Shown piece after piece: positions 26,344-33,953 of a stretch of 64,000 nt of DNA. Numbering within the stretch: position 1 is the stretch's first letter; the number at the start of each line of letters is the position of its first letter. The stretch is from Bog-473 sp963828505 (GTDB lineage Bacteria; Actinomycetota; Acidimicrobiia; Acidimicrobiales; RAAP-2), in contig CAWHFM010000013.1 of assembly GCA_963828505.1 (NCBI GenBank), forward strand, positions 135,899 to 199,898, in the 5' to 3' direction. The translations under genes and the position numbers were made by a program. Under the pieces are notes generated by a model that had not been told where the DNA came from, ran no database searches, and saw only the letters and a program-made list of their open reading frames with translations.

Positions 26344-27072
26344 GTGGCACCCCGTCATCGGGCGCGCTTCGTCGCGCTCACCCATCTGCTGGCGCACCAC
26401 CACGTCGAGGTCGACTCGGACGTCATTTCGAGTGGGCGCGTTCTCGTCAATGGGCGAGTTCTCACAAATCCTGCGGCCCGCGTGCGGGCCGATTCCGCTC
26501 TGCGCATCCTGTCCGAGCGGCGCCAGCGCGGCGACCTGAAGCTCTCCGCGGCGTTGGAGCAGCTGGCCGTCCCAATGGCCGCACGAGTGGCCCTCGATGT
26601 CGGCGCGAGCGCCGGCGGGTTCACCACGGCACTCCTGACCTCCGGCGCCCGGCGCGTCTACGCCCTCGACGCGGGCGTGGGCCAGTTGGTGGGCAGGCTC
26701 CGTAGTGACCCCAGGGTCGTGAACCTCGAAGGTGTCAATCTCGGAGTACTGAGCACTGAGGCCGTTCCCGAGACAGTCGATGTCATCACCATGGACCTGA
26801 GCTATCTGGCCCTGGCGGACGCCGTTCCTCAGCTCGAGGCCGTGGACATCGATCCTGATGCGGATCTCCTGGCACTCGTCAAACCGACGTTCGAGCTCCA
26901 CCGGGCCACGCTCGCGTCGTCACCGGCCGATGTCACGGAAGCGGTGGATGGAGCGGTCCGAGCCATCGGCGCGAGCCGTTGGGAAGTCCAAGAGCTCTGT
27001 CGGGCGCCGAGAACCGGTCGGAAGGGAGCGCCGGAGGTGTTCATCCACGCTCGTCGCCGTGCCGGGTATTGA
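26344..27072 (+). CDS. TlyA-like rRNA 2'-O-methyltransferase, orphan locus
   Basis: The protein (242 aa) has an N-terminal S4-like RNA-binding part with SGRVLVNGRVLTNPAARV and an FtsJ/RrmJ-like SAM domain with VALDVGASAGGFTTALL, then YALDAG and TMDLSYLAL. Canonical TlyA methylates C1409 of 16S and C1920 of 23S rRNA. GTG at 26344 is fixed by AGGAGG seven bases upstream. TlyA normally sits near NAD kinase and recN; here it is among accessory genes, so it could be a second, transferred copy. Confidence 0.8.
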   Translation: MAPRHRARFVALTHLLAHHHVEVDSDVISSGRVLVNGRVLTNPAARVRADSALRILSERRQRGDLKLSAALEQLAVPMAARVALDVGASAGGFTTALLTSGARRVYALDAGVGQLVGRLRSDPRVVNLEGVNLGVLSTEAVPETVDVITMDLSYLALADAVPQLEAVDIDPDADLLALVKPTFELHRATLASSPADVTEAVDGAVRAIGASRWEVQELCRAPRTGRKGAPEVFIHARRRAGY

Positions 27073-27074
27073 CC

Positions 27075-27102
27075 ACGTCAGCGCGGACGTCCGCGCTGAC
27101 GT
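27075..27102. repeat. Perfect 28-bp palindrome after the tlyA-like gene
   Basis: Two 14-base halves are exact inverse complements with no spacer, centred at GGACGTCC. It starts three bases after the tlyA-like stop. It is followed by related CGCTGACGTCC direct repeats up to about 27125. It could be a terminator, a protein-binding site or a recombination site. Confidence 0.85.
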
Positions 27103-27212
27103 CCACGCTGACGTCCAGGCGGACGGGGACGGTCCGCGCCGAGGACTTGCAGTAGGACGATCATTCTCGTAGGAGTGCAAACTCCCATGACCCGACGTGA
27201 CGGCCGAAGTGC

Positions 27213-27896
27213 TCACTCTCGGGCATTCCCGGAACCGTTGGCCGGCTCAAGCGTTGCCAGTATCCAGGTCCCTTCGGGATCCAAAGTTCGCTCCATGCGA
27301 AGTCCGACGCGTGCCATCTCGGCCCGGAGTGTCTCGTCATCGAGGATGGCCGCGCTGAAATGGTGGGCCCAAGCCCGATCGGCGTGTCGATACTCGACTG
27401 AGGCAGAGAACTGCCCTCTATTGCGCTCGAACGACGCGGTCCGGACCGCAACGCCTCCCCGCTCCACCCAATCACCGGGTTCCCATCCGTGGAGGTCGGG
27501 CTGATAGCGCTGGAGGACCACGACCCCGTCCTGTGAGACGTGCCTGCGACAGGTCGCGAGGTACTTCGACCGGATGGTTTGGTCGGGACTGTTGATGAGG
27601 TTGCTGGCTAACAGGACAACCGGATACGACGTCTTGAGGACCAGGGTCTCGATGTCGCTCAAGACTGTCTGAGCCGCTTCGGGAACGTGGCTCAGCATCT
27701 CCGGATCGTTGTCCACCCCCGTGACCGGATGTCCCAGCTCCAGCAGGCCCCTGGTCATCCGCCCCGTCCCGCAGCCGAGTTCGAGGATGGACGCACCATC
27801 GGCTATGGCTCCGTGAACGACCTGGCTCTCCCCGAGATCAGCCAGGTGCACGTAGAGCTCAGCCTGTGATCCTTCGAAGCCCTCCGGGCGTTTCAT
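27213..27896 (-). CDS. Class I SAM-dependent methyltransferase
   Basis: The protein (227 aa) has SAM motif I ILELGCGTGRMTRGLLE and motif II-type GHPVTGVDNDPEML. A domain of about 100 residues follows with Trp-rich LHGWEPGDWVERGG. The ATG at 27896 (MKRPEGFEGSQAELY) is chosen because upstream in-frame sequence looks non-coding. Its target is unknown; it sits next to another methyltransferase gene in the same orientation. Confidence 0.85.
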   Translation of the reverse strand: MKRPEGFEGSQAELYVHLADLGESQVVHGAIADGASILELGCGTGRMTRGLLELGHPVTGVDNDPEMLSHVPEAAQTVLSDIETLVLKTSYPVVLLASNLINSPDQTIRSKYLATCRRHVSQDGVVVLQRYQPDLHGWEPGDWVERGGVAVRTASFERNRGQFSASVEYRHADRAWAHHFSAAILDDETLRAEMARVGLRMERTLDPEGTWILATLEPANGSGNARE

Positions 27897-28007
27897 CGCT
27901 TCGATCTTCGCTCGAGACGAGCGCGTCGAGCGCAGTCGTAGCGGCGTGTCCGCTGGGTGCACCCCCTCGTACCGGCGATGCACTGAGACACTTCGCCTTC
28001 GGTCCCT

Positions 28008-28622
28008 TCACCGAGGCGCCGCCCGGAGAATGTCGGCTCGCCACGCTTCGGCGGTAGCGGTGCCGAGGCCGGGGTTGATGTCGAAGCGGTCGGGAGTGAG
28101 CGAGTCGATGCGCCAGTCAGAGCCGAACGCCGCGCGCAGTTCTGCTTCGGTGACGCGGCGGGGACCCCAGTCACCGGGCTGACGGTCGCTGAAGCACATG
28201 AGGTGAAGGTGACCACCTGGACGGAGAACGGCGTGGATGGCGGCGACGTACCGGATACGGGTTGCGTCGTCGAAGACGTGGAACAGCCCGCTGTCGAGGA
28301 TCGTGTCGAAGGACTCGCCGAGTGTCTCGAGGCGGAGCGCGTCGAGCACCCCGAAGACGGTCTCGACCCCGCGCTCAGCGGCCTTGCGCCGGGCGATCTC
28401 GATGGCGCGCGCGGAGACGTCGATCCCGAGCGCGTCGGCACCGCGACGCGCCGCGAGGATCGTGTGCTCACCGGTCCCGCAGCCCGCGTCCAGCAGGGCG
28501 CCGGTCAGCGCACCGGCGTCGGCGAGGCGGAGAAAAGCGGGCTGTGGGCGGCCGATGTCCCATGGCGGCGACGAGCTTGTGTAGGAGTCGTCCCAGTCGT
28601 GGGCTGGGCCGGTTGCGGTCAT
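28008..28622 (-). CDS. Class I SAM-dependent methyltransferase
   Basis: The protein (204 aa) starts with WDDSYTSSSPPWDIGRPQPA, a segment seen in small-molecule (thiol/thiopurine-type) methyltransferases. Motif I is LLDAGCGTGEHTILAARRG and motif II ALGIDVSARAIEIAR. GGGGAG precedes the ATG by about eight bases. No clear substrate. Confidence 0.85.
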   Translation of the reverse strand: MTATGPAHDWDDSYTSSSPPWDIGRPQPAFLRLADAGALTGALLDAGCGTGEHTILAARRGADALGIDVSARAIEIARRKAAERGVETVFGVLDALRLETLGESFDTILDSGLFHVFDDATRIRYVAAIHAVLRPGGHLHLMCFSDRQPGDWGPRRVTEAELRAAFGSDWRIDSLTPDRFDINPGLGTATAEAWRADILRAAPR

Positions 28623-28798
28623 GGGAGCATTCTCCCCGACTTGGCCTGCAGGCGGGCGCGCATCGGTCCGATGATCGCGGCGAACCGGCAGAATGCTTAC
28701 CGGTCGCCCTGTCGCCCAGTCGCCCTGTCACCATCGACCCTCCGGGTGGAGACGCCCGGGAACGATCCGTCCAAAGCGCACAGGTTCGGGCGAACGTA

Positions 28799-28816
28799 TG
28801 CAAGGTCGCACCTAAC
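28799..28816. repeat. Left 18-bp direct repeat flanking the recombinase module
   Basis: TGCAAGGTCGCACCTAAC matches the site at 31560-31577 in 15 of 18 positions, in the same orientation. The two copies bracket the three recombinase-module genes, so they are candidate attachment or terminal sites. Confidence 0.5.
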
Positions 28817-28818
28817 GT

Positions 28819-30174
28819 TCACACGTTCGACAACAGTCGAACGTCCTGCACTTGGTCAGCGGCATAGGGAAGGATCCCGGCCGGGGCCATGCCGACCGCT
28901 TCGGCCACCACCTTGGGATCGAGCTTGGCGACCAGGTCCACCAGACGGGTGGCCCGCAGGGGCCGAGACGTTATGTCCGAGGGAGCGAATACTCGCCACA
29001 AGTACTGGTCCGATGCCGGGGTCGTGCGGGTCCGGGTGATGTGGGTAACGATCACGTGCGGGTTCTGCGTGCTGAGCTGCTCGCGGTGATCGAGGCAGCG
29101 CTGCAGCGCGGTCCATGTAGCCGGATCGAGGGGGACGCGATGGCGACGACGACCGAGCCTGACCGTGCGCCCGGTGAAGTTGATGTCGGACACCCTCAGC
29201 TCGCGTAGCTCTGTCGATGAGGCGGCGTGCAGCAGCGCCAGCAAGCCGACGAGGCACTCGTGGGGATGGGCGTCGGGGTCGGAGGTCCAGCGGAGGAACA
29301 GCCGACGCTGTTCGGCGACGCTGAGGATCACCGAACGCGGAGCTCGGTGGCGATTGGCAGAGACGCCCTTGGTGGGGTCGACCAGCACGACGCGGTTGGC
29401 TTTGGCCCAGCGGAAGAAGGGCCTCAGTGTGCTCAGGCGCCGGGCCCGGCTGAGAGGCCGTTGGGCCAGGAACGCCTCGATGTCGCCCGTTTCGGTGCTG
29501 GCCCAGTCGCTCTTGGCGCGGTCGTCGATCATCAGGCGGGCCAGGTCGCGAACGATGGCGAGGTCTTCGATGATGGTGAGGTCGCTGCGGGGTCGAGTCC
29601 CGGCCCGTCGGGCGCGCTGCTGACCGGCTACCTGGGCGTCGGCGAAGCGGCCAAGTGCAGGCCGAAGCGGTTCGGGGGTCTCATCGATCCGCCGCCGCCG
29701 CCGGCCGGCCCACCGTTGGGCGTCGTGGTCGAGTGGGAAGGCCAAGCCGGCATCGACGAAGAAGCCCTCCAGCGTGCGGGCCAGCGCGGCCGCGGAGGGA
29801 CCGTGTTGGCGGGTGCGGTCCAGGAGAGCCTGAGGGTTGGTCGGTCCCGGCTCGGCGAGCATGCGGCCGAGACGGCCGATCATCAGCGACGTTCGGCCAA
29901 CGCAGTTGCGCGCCGCCGCGTAGTCGACGAAGTCGGAGAACCACACTGGCGGGTCCTCCAGCCGGGCCACGATCCGTTCCGCTTGACGAAGGAGCCGTTC
30001 AGGGTCTTTCTGCCAGCACAACTCACACAGGCCCCGTCCCACAATGACAAGCCGCCGCCCACATCCGCCACAGGGGCGGTCGGGCTCCGCCTTGCGGTGA
30101 CATCGGCTGCATCGAACCCGATCGAGGGGACGGACCGGTGCACCGCAGTCCACACACGCCGCCCGAGGGCTCAC
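28819..30174 (-). CDS. Zinc-ribbon tyrosine-recombinase-like protein, atypical active site
   Basis: The N-terminus has four CxxC pairs (C7/C10, C22/C25, C35/C38, C50/C53), suggesting two zinc ribbons. The rest resembles a tyrosine recombinase: a SAM-like DNA-binding part (about residues 200-260) and a catalytic part with ELRELRVSDI (first Arg). In box II the usual HxxR is SRPLRATR and the LGH position is VGM, so both histidines are missing; a possible Tyr is in ILPYAADQ. The GTG start shares GTGA with the XRE gene. It may be a partner or regulator of the canonical recombinase. Confidence 0.75.
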   Translation of the reverse strand: MSPRAACVDCGAPVRPLDRVRCSRCHRKAEPDRPCGGCGRRLVIVGRGLCELCWQKDPERLLRQAERIVARLEDPPVWFSDFVDYAAARNCVGRTSLMIGRLGRMLAEPGPTNPQALLDRTRQHGPSAAALARTLEGFFVDAGLAFPLDHDAQRWAGRRRRRIDETPEPLRPALGRFADAQVAGQQRARRAGTRPRSDLTIIEDLAIVRDLARLMIDDRAKSDWASTETGDIEAFLAQRPLSRARRLSTLRPFFRWAKANRVVLVDPTKGVSANRHRAPRSVILSVAEQRRLFLRWTSDPDAHPHECLVGLLALLHAASSTELRELRVSDINFTGRTVRLGRRRHRVPLDPATWTALQRCLDHREQLSTQNPHVIVTHITRTRTTPASDQYLWRVFAPSDITSRPLRATRLVDLVAKLDPKVVAEAVGMAPAGILPYAADQVQDVRLLSNV

Positions 30175-30479
30175 CGCGGGGGCATGGATCGCCCGCGTGC
30201 CACTTTCGGCGGCTGGCGAGAAGATCTCGCAGGCTTGGCCCTCGGGGTGACGGGGGTGATATCAACGTCGAGGAGGTCGTTGGGACTGCACTCAAGCGCG
30301 GTGCACAGCGCGGCGAGCGTCGCCAGCTTCACTTGCGACGGCGTCTTGGTGAACAACGCGGACACCGATACAGAAGACAGCTCCAGCCCCGCCCGCTCGG
30401 CCAGCAGCCGCCGCAACTGAGCGCCGGTCCACACCTCGTGCTGGGCGGCCGTCATCCGCAGCTTCCACCTAATGTCCAT
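30171..30479 (-). CDS. XRE-family helix-turn-helix regulator
   Basis: The protein (102 aa) has an N-terminal RWKLRMTAAQHEVWTG, an HTH of the Cro/CI type (LELSSVSVSALFTKTPSQVK) and LAALCTALECSPNDLL, the typical C-terminal end of the fold. It then has a basic tail. ATG at 30479 follows GAGGAGG with six bases between and overlaps the integrase stop by 11 bases. It probably controls the module. Confidence 0.85.
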   Translation of the reverse strand: MDIRWKLRMTAAQHEVWTGAQLRRLLAERAGLELSSVSVSALFTKTPSQVKLATLAALCTALECSPNDLLDVDITPVTPRAKPARSSRQPPKVARGRSMPPR

Positions 30480-31539
30480 CGTTGCCCTCCTCAAGCTTGC
30501 CCAACGTGTCTGACACCGCTCGGCGATAGGCGTCCTCGATGAACGTCGCCGACGGCGTCACGTACCGCATCGTCGTTCCTACCTGCCAGTGCCCGAGCAT
30601 CTGCTGAATAGCAACAAGGTCGACGCCTCGCTCGTAGTTGTGGGTCGCGCACGCGTGCCGCAAGCCGTGAGGAGTGAAGCGCTCCTCCTCCGGTCGCCCC
30701 TCGAGCTCTAGGAGATGGCGGAGACGGTTGCGGATGGTGCCCCGGTGCAGCCGGCCTCCTCCCTCATCACAGAACAGCGCCTTGGAGTCAGGGAACCGGG
30801 TGCGGACGTCGTCAAGGAACCAGCGCAGGATCAGGTCCAACCCGTCCAACATGGGCACCCATCTCGGGCGTGGCCCCGATGTCTTGGCGCCCTTGCCGAA
30901 ACGCACGTGGAGCTTGCCGAACGGACCGCGACCGAAATGCAGATCCCCCAGTTCGAGGGCGGCGGACTCCTCGGCCCGCACGCCGGTGTGATACAGGGTG
31001 CGGAACAACGCGTAGTCCCGTCCCGCCGAGCCGAACTTGCGGGCGGTGGCGATCCGATCTCGCAAGAACTCGAAGAACTCCTCCATTCGTTCCGCCGTCG
31101 GCGGAGCCTTCGCCGATGCCGACTCGTTTCCCACGTGGCGGGCGGCGTTGAACTCATCCAGTGGGCTCTCCAGGCGAACCCCGAAGGCGGCCTCAATGCT
31201 CGGCGCCTTGCGAGCCACCAAGAACTTGTGGAAGCCCTTGAATGCCTGCACATATCCGCGTCGGGTCGAGGCCGCGATGCCGGCAGCCACCCAGGCTCCT
31301 ACCACCCGGTCCATGTCGTCTCGGGTCACGTCCCACGCGGGCTTGCCGACCGCGTCCAGCACCCGCTCGAGCCGACTGGTCCCGCTGTCGATCGTCACCT
31401 GGCTGAAGCCACGGGCCACCCACGAAGCCACGTACGCCTCGACACAGTCAGCCTGGAAGCGTTCCGGGTCAACCGACTCACCACTAGTTGCCTGCGCGCT
31501 GCCCTGAACGACCCGGAGCCCGGCCCGTGTTGCCTGCAC
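30469..31539 (-). CDS. Tyrosine recombinase (integrase family)
   Basis: The protein (356 aa) has the core-binding domain (about residues 30-110) and a catalytic domain with every expected element: TGVRAEESAAL (Arg I), KTSGPRPRWVPML (Lys strand), FTPHGLRHACAT (HxxR), LGHW and MRYVTPS (nucleophilic Tyr). I chose the GTG at 31539, preceded by AGGAGG with five bases between. It is first in a coupled trio with the XRE gene and the zinc-ribbon recombinase. Confidence 0.9.
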   Translation of the reverse strand: MQATRAGLRVVQGSAQATSGESVDPERFQADCVEAYVASWVARGFSQVTIDSGTSRLERVLDAVGKPAWDVTRDDMDRVVGAWVAAGIAASTRRGYVQAFKGFHKFLVARKAPSIEAAFGVRLESPLDEFNAARHVGNESASAKAPPTAERMEEFFEFLRDRIATARKFGSAGRDYALFRTLYHTGVRAEESAALELGDLHFGRGPFGKLHVRFGKGAKTSGPRPRWVPMLDGLDLILRWFLDDVRTRFPDSKALFCDEGGGRLHRGTIRNRLRHLLELEGRPEEERFTPHGLRHACATHNYERGVDLVAIQQMLGHWQVGTTMRYVTPSATFIEDAYRRAVSDTLGKLEEGNDGH

Positions 31540-31559
31540 ACCTTCCTCCTGCCTCGATT

Positions 31560-31577
31560 TGCTAGGTGACACCTAAC
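31560..31577. repeat. Right 18-bp direct repeat and possible operator of the recombinase module
   Basis: TGCTAGGTGACACCTAAC matches 28799-28816 at 15 of 18 positions. It contains a perfect 6-1-6 inverted repeat, TAGGTG-A-CACCTA (31563-31575), and a weaker copy GGTGATACC lies at 31585-31593. TTGACT (minus strand, 31599-31604) may be the -35 box, which would place the site near the transcription start. Confidence 0.5.
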
Positions 31578-31681
31578 AGTTGTCGGTGATACCTCGAAAG
31601 TCAACGACCCTCGGACAGAGCAGGAAGTCCCAGCTTCCAGGTGGTTTCGGGACAAATGAACGTGTGCGGGTTTCGGTTGTT

Positions 31682-32260
31682 TCAGCCTCCCGACGCGACG
31701 GCCCGAAGTTCGGCCATGGACTCCCGCATGATGGTCGCGAGGTCCCGTTCGTCCTGTCCGCTGGACCACCTTTCCATGGCGACGCGCAGCACCGTCATGC
31801 CGGCGTCGGCGGCCAGGGTGGCGTGTGGCTCTCCCACACCCCGCTCCCGCAGGGCGGCCACGACAGCCGCGGCGTAGTCGGCCAACTTGGCCAGCTCTCG
31901 CTCGCGCAGCTCGACGTTGGCTGCCATGACGGCGTGGCGCTGTCGGGACAGGTCCCGGCGGAACTCGCCGAGCATGGCGGCGGCCGCGTCCAGGCCGCAT
32001 GCCACCGCGTCGAGGGCGCCGTACGCTGCCGGCGCACGGGCAACTCCACCCACGATCCGCTCCTTGAGGAGCTCAGATCCACCGAAGAGCACTTCTCGCT
32101 TGTCCGCGAAGTGCCGGAAGAAGGTTCGTTCGGTCAGCCCGGCCCGGGCGGCGATCTCGGCCGCCGTCGTCTGATCGAACCCCCGCTCCGCGAATAGAGC
32201 CAGAGCGGCCTCCTGCAGCCGGCCTCGGCCGTCTGGCTCCCATCGACCCACGACCTTCAT
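31682..32260 (-). CDS. TetR/AcrR family transcriptional regulator
   Basis: The protein (192 aa) has the TetR HTH TTAAEIAARAGLTERTFFRHF near residues 31-51 and a helical ligand-binding C-terminal domain. ATG at 32260 (MKVVGRWEPDGRGRL) gives the normal spacing. It is divergent from the SDR gene and likely represses it and itself through two 15-bp inverted repeats in the gap. Confidence 0.9.
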   Translation of the reverse strand: MKVVGRWEPDGRGRLQEAALALFAERGFDQTTAAEIAARAGLTERTFFRHFADKREVLFGGSELLKERIVGGVARAPAAYGALDAVACGLDAAAAMLGEFRRDLSRQRHAVMAANVELRERELAKLADYAAAVVAALRERGVGEPHATLAADAGMTVLRVAMERWSSGQDERDLATIMRESMAELRAVASGG

Positions 32261-32267
32261 CGTAGTG

Positions 32268-32313
32268 TTGACAGTCACTGACATGACCTATATCGTGATG
32301 TCTGTAACTGACA
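32268..32313 (+). promoter_or_regulatory. Promoter of the SDR gene with twin TetR-type operators
   Basis: TTGACA (32268-32273), a 17-base spacer and TATCGT (32291-32296) form a promoter facing the SDR gene. Two near-perfect inverted repeats, TGACAGTCACTGACA (32269-32283) and TGTCTGTAACTGACA (32299-32313), overlap the -35 box and the transcription start. Their centres are 30 bp apart, about three helical turns. Confidence 0.7.
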
Positions 32314-32334
32314 TCGCCTTAGAGGAGGTATCTC

Positions 32335-33258
32335 ATGCGAATCTTCGTCACCGGTGCGTCGGGTTGGATCGGCTCGGCCGTCGTCTCCGAACTTCTCGGC
32401 GCCGGCCACGAGGTGGTCGGCCTGGCTCGATCCGAGACATCGGCGCGGCACCTGGAGTCCGCCGGCTGCATCGTTCAGCACGGTGACCTCGACGACCCTG
32501 ACGGCCTGGCCAAGGCGGCGGCCGACTCGGACGGTGTGATCCACCTGGCTTTCCAGCACGAGGTGGCCTTCGGCGGCGATTTCGCCGCGGCCGCCGCCGC
32601 CGACCGCCGGGCCGTGGAGACCATGAGCGCGGCCCTGGCCGACTCCGACCGGCCATTCGTGCTCGCTTCCGGAATGGTCGGACTCGCAGCCGGGCGGGTC
32701 GCCACCGAGAACGACGGGCTGGTGCCGAGCCCCGAGCTTCGGACCAACCCCGCTGGGCGCCGTGCCGCCACGGCCCTGCTCACGCTGTCGTTGCGTGGCA
32801 TCGGCATCCGCTCTTCGGTGCTGCGCTTCCCCCCGACCGTCCACGGCGACGGAGACAACGGGTTCATTGCCACCCTCGTCGGCATCGCCCGCCAGCGCGG
32901 CGTCGCGGGCTACGTGGGTGACGGCACGAATCGCTGGCCGGCCGTGCACCGTTCCGACGCCGCCCGCTTGGTACGCCTGGCCGTGGAGTCCGCCCCCGCA
33001 GGCTCGGTGCTCCACGCAGTCGGCGATGAGGGAGTGCCCTTCAGCGAGATCGCCGACGCGATGGGCCGTCACCTCGGCATCCCGACAGCATCGATCGACC
33101 CGGCCGACGCAGGCGAGCACTTCGGCTTCATGGGCCACTTCGCGGGACTCGACTCGCCCGCCACCGCCACCATCACCCGGGAACTACTCGGATGGGAGCC
33201 GACCGGACCCAGCCTTCTCCAGGACCTGGAGCAGGACTACTACTACCGTCAGTCGTGA
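32335..33258 (+). CDS. NAD(P)-dependent epimerase/dehydratase-like SDR
   Basis: The protein (307 aa) has the Rossmann start MRIFVTGASGWIGSAVV (GxxGxxG) and LHAVGDEG and HRSDAARLVRLA in the substrate-binding part, typical of the atypical/extended SDR group. The classical YxxxK is not obvious (the equivalent region reads LASGMVGLAAGR). AGAGGAGG precedes the ATG. It is probably the target of the divergent TetR regulator; the substrate is unknown. Confidence 0.85.
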   Translation: MRIFVTGASGWIGSAVVSELLGAGHEVVGLARSETSARHLESAGCIVQHGDLDDPDGLAKAAADSDGVIHLAFQHEVAFGGDFAAAAAADRRAVETMSAALADSDRPFVLASGMVGLAAGRVATENDGLVPSPELRTNPAGRRAATALLTLSLRGIGIRSSVLRFPPTVHGDGDNGFIATLVGIARQRGVAGYVGDGTNRWPAVHRSDAARLVRLAVESAPAGSVLHAVGDEGVPFSEIADAMGRHLGIPTASIDPADAGEHFGFMGHFAGLDSPATATITRELLGWEPTGPSLLQDLEQDYYYRQS

Positions 33259-33394
33259 CCGACGCCGTTGATCTCGACCGTCGGGTGGGTCGCCAGGACG
33301 ACGCGACTACCCCGTCCGTATCGCTCTGAACCAGTCAGTCAGGGTGGGAACCGCTCCCTGGATCCTGGCGAGGCGAAGGCCCAGAAGATTCTTG

Positions 33395-33607
33395 TTACGC
33401 CACCTGGACTGAGCTGGCCAGAGAGGTCGCGGGAGGAACGTCCTCTCCATGCTCGCGCAGCGACTCAATGTGCAGAGCGATTGCGTCCCTGATGTTCACA
33501 GTTGCTTCCTCGACGGTGGCGCCTGTCGAAACGCAGCCGGGCAAATCGGGGACGTAGGCGGAGAAGTTCTCTCCGGCATCCTCAATCACCACTGCGTACT
33601 CGGTCAT
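33395..33607 (-). CDS. hicB: HicB family antitoxin
   Basis: The protein (70 aa) has the HicB RNase-H-like start MTEYAVVIEDAGENFSAYVP followed by DLPGCVSTGATVEEA. It neutralises the HicA mRNA interferase. The ATG at 33607 shares ATGA with the hicA stop. No separate DNA-binding domain is visible, so it is a short-form HicB. Confidence 0.88.
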   Translation of the reverse strand: MTEYAVVIEDAGENFSAYVPDLPGCVSTGATVEEATVNIRDAIALHIESLREHGEDVPPATSLASSVQVA

Positions 33608-33801
33608 CGTCGTCTCCGCAACCATCCTGCTTGGCGCACGATGCTACCAACCGTGCCCCTCGCCAGTTCATCTCCGTCTCTACCAGGCACCGTCACCGTT
33701 CCGGGCCTCGATGGATGCCGAAACTGCCGATGGCTGCCCACCTGTCGTACCTGCACCCATCCGTCGTCCTGAAGTTCTCGGACGATCTCCCTGACCTTCA
33801 C
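33604..33801 (-). CDS. hicA: HicA family toxin (mRNA interferase)
   Basis: The protein (65 aa) has the dsRBD-like HicA pattern: MKVREIVRELQDDGWVQVRQ, then GSHRQFRHP with the catalytic histidine (His24), then GTVTVPGRDGDELARGTV. GTG start at 33801. It precedes hicB in a coupled toxin-first operon, the common HicAB order. Confidence 0.88.
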   Translation of the reverse strand: MKVREIVRELQDDGWVQVRQVGSHRQFRHPSRPGTVTVPGRDGDELARGTVGSIVRQAGWLRRRR

Positions 33802-33953
33802 AGAGCCAAGCTATTGACTGGGTGTATCGGCCAGACGCCGCTGGACGCTCCGTTGTTCAGCAGATTCCACTTGCGCGGAGTAACGATCTTCCGGGTTCGC
33901 CCCTGTCCCCACAGTGCGTTCGAGGACTTCGCCAGGGTCGGGCGACGAGGCAG

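Noticed and set aside
28820..28828. GAACGTGTG found inverted near both ends of the recombinase module (also near 31655)
   Set aside because: Nine bases only and asymmetric relative to the genes; the 18-bp direct repeats are a better boundary candidate.
33300..33394. Hairpin CAGGG...CCCTG as a terminator of the SDR gene
   Set aside because: Stem is short, loop is long and no U-tract follows.
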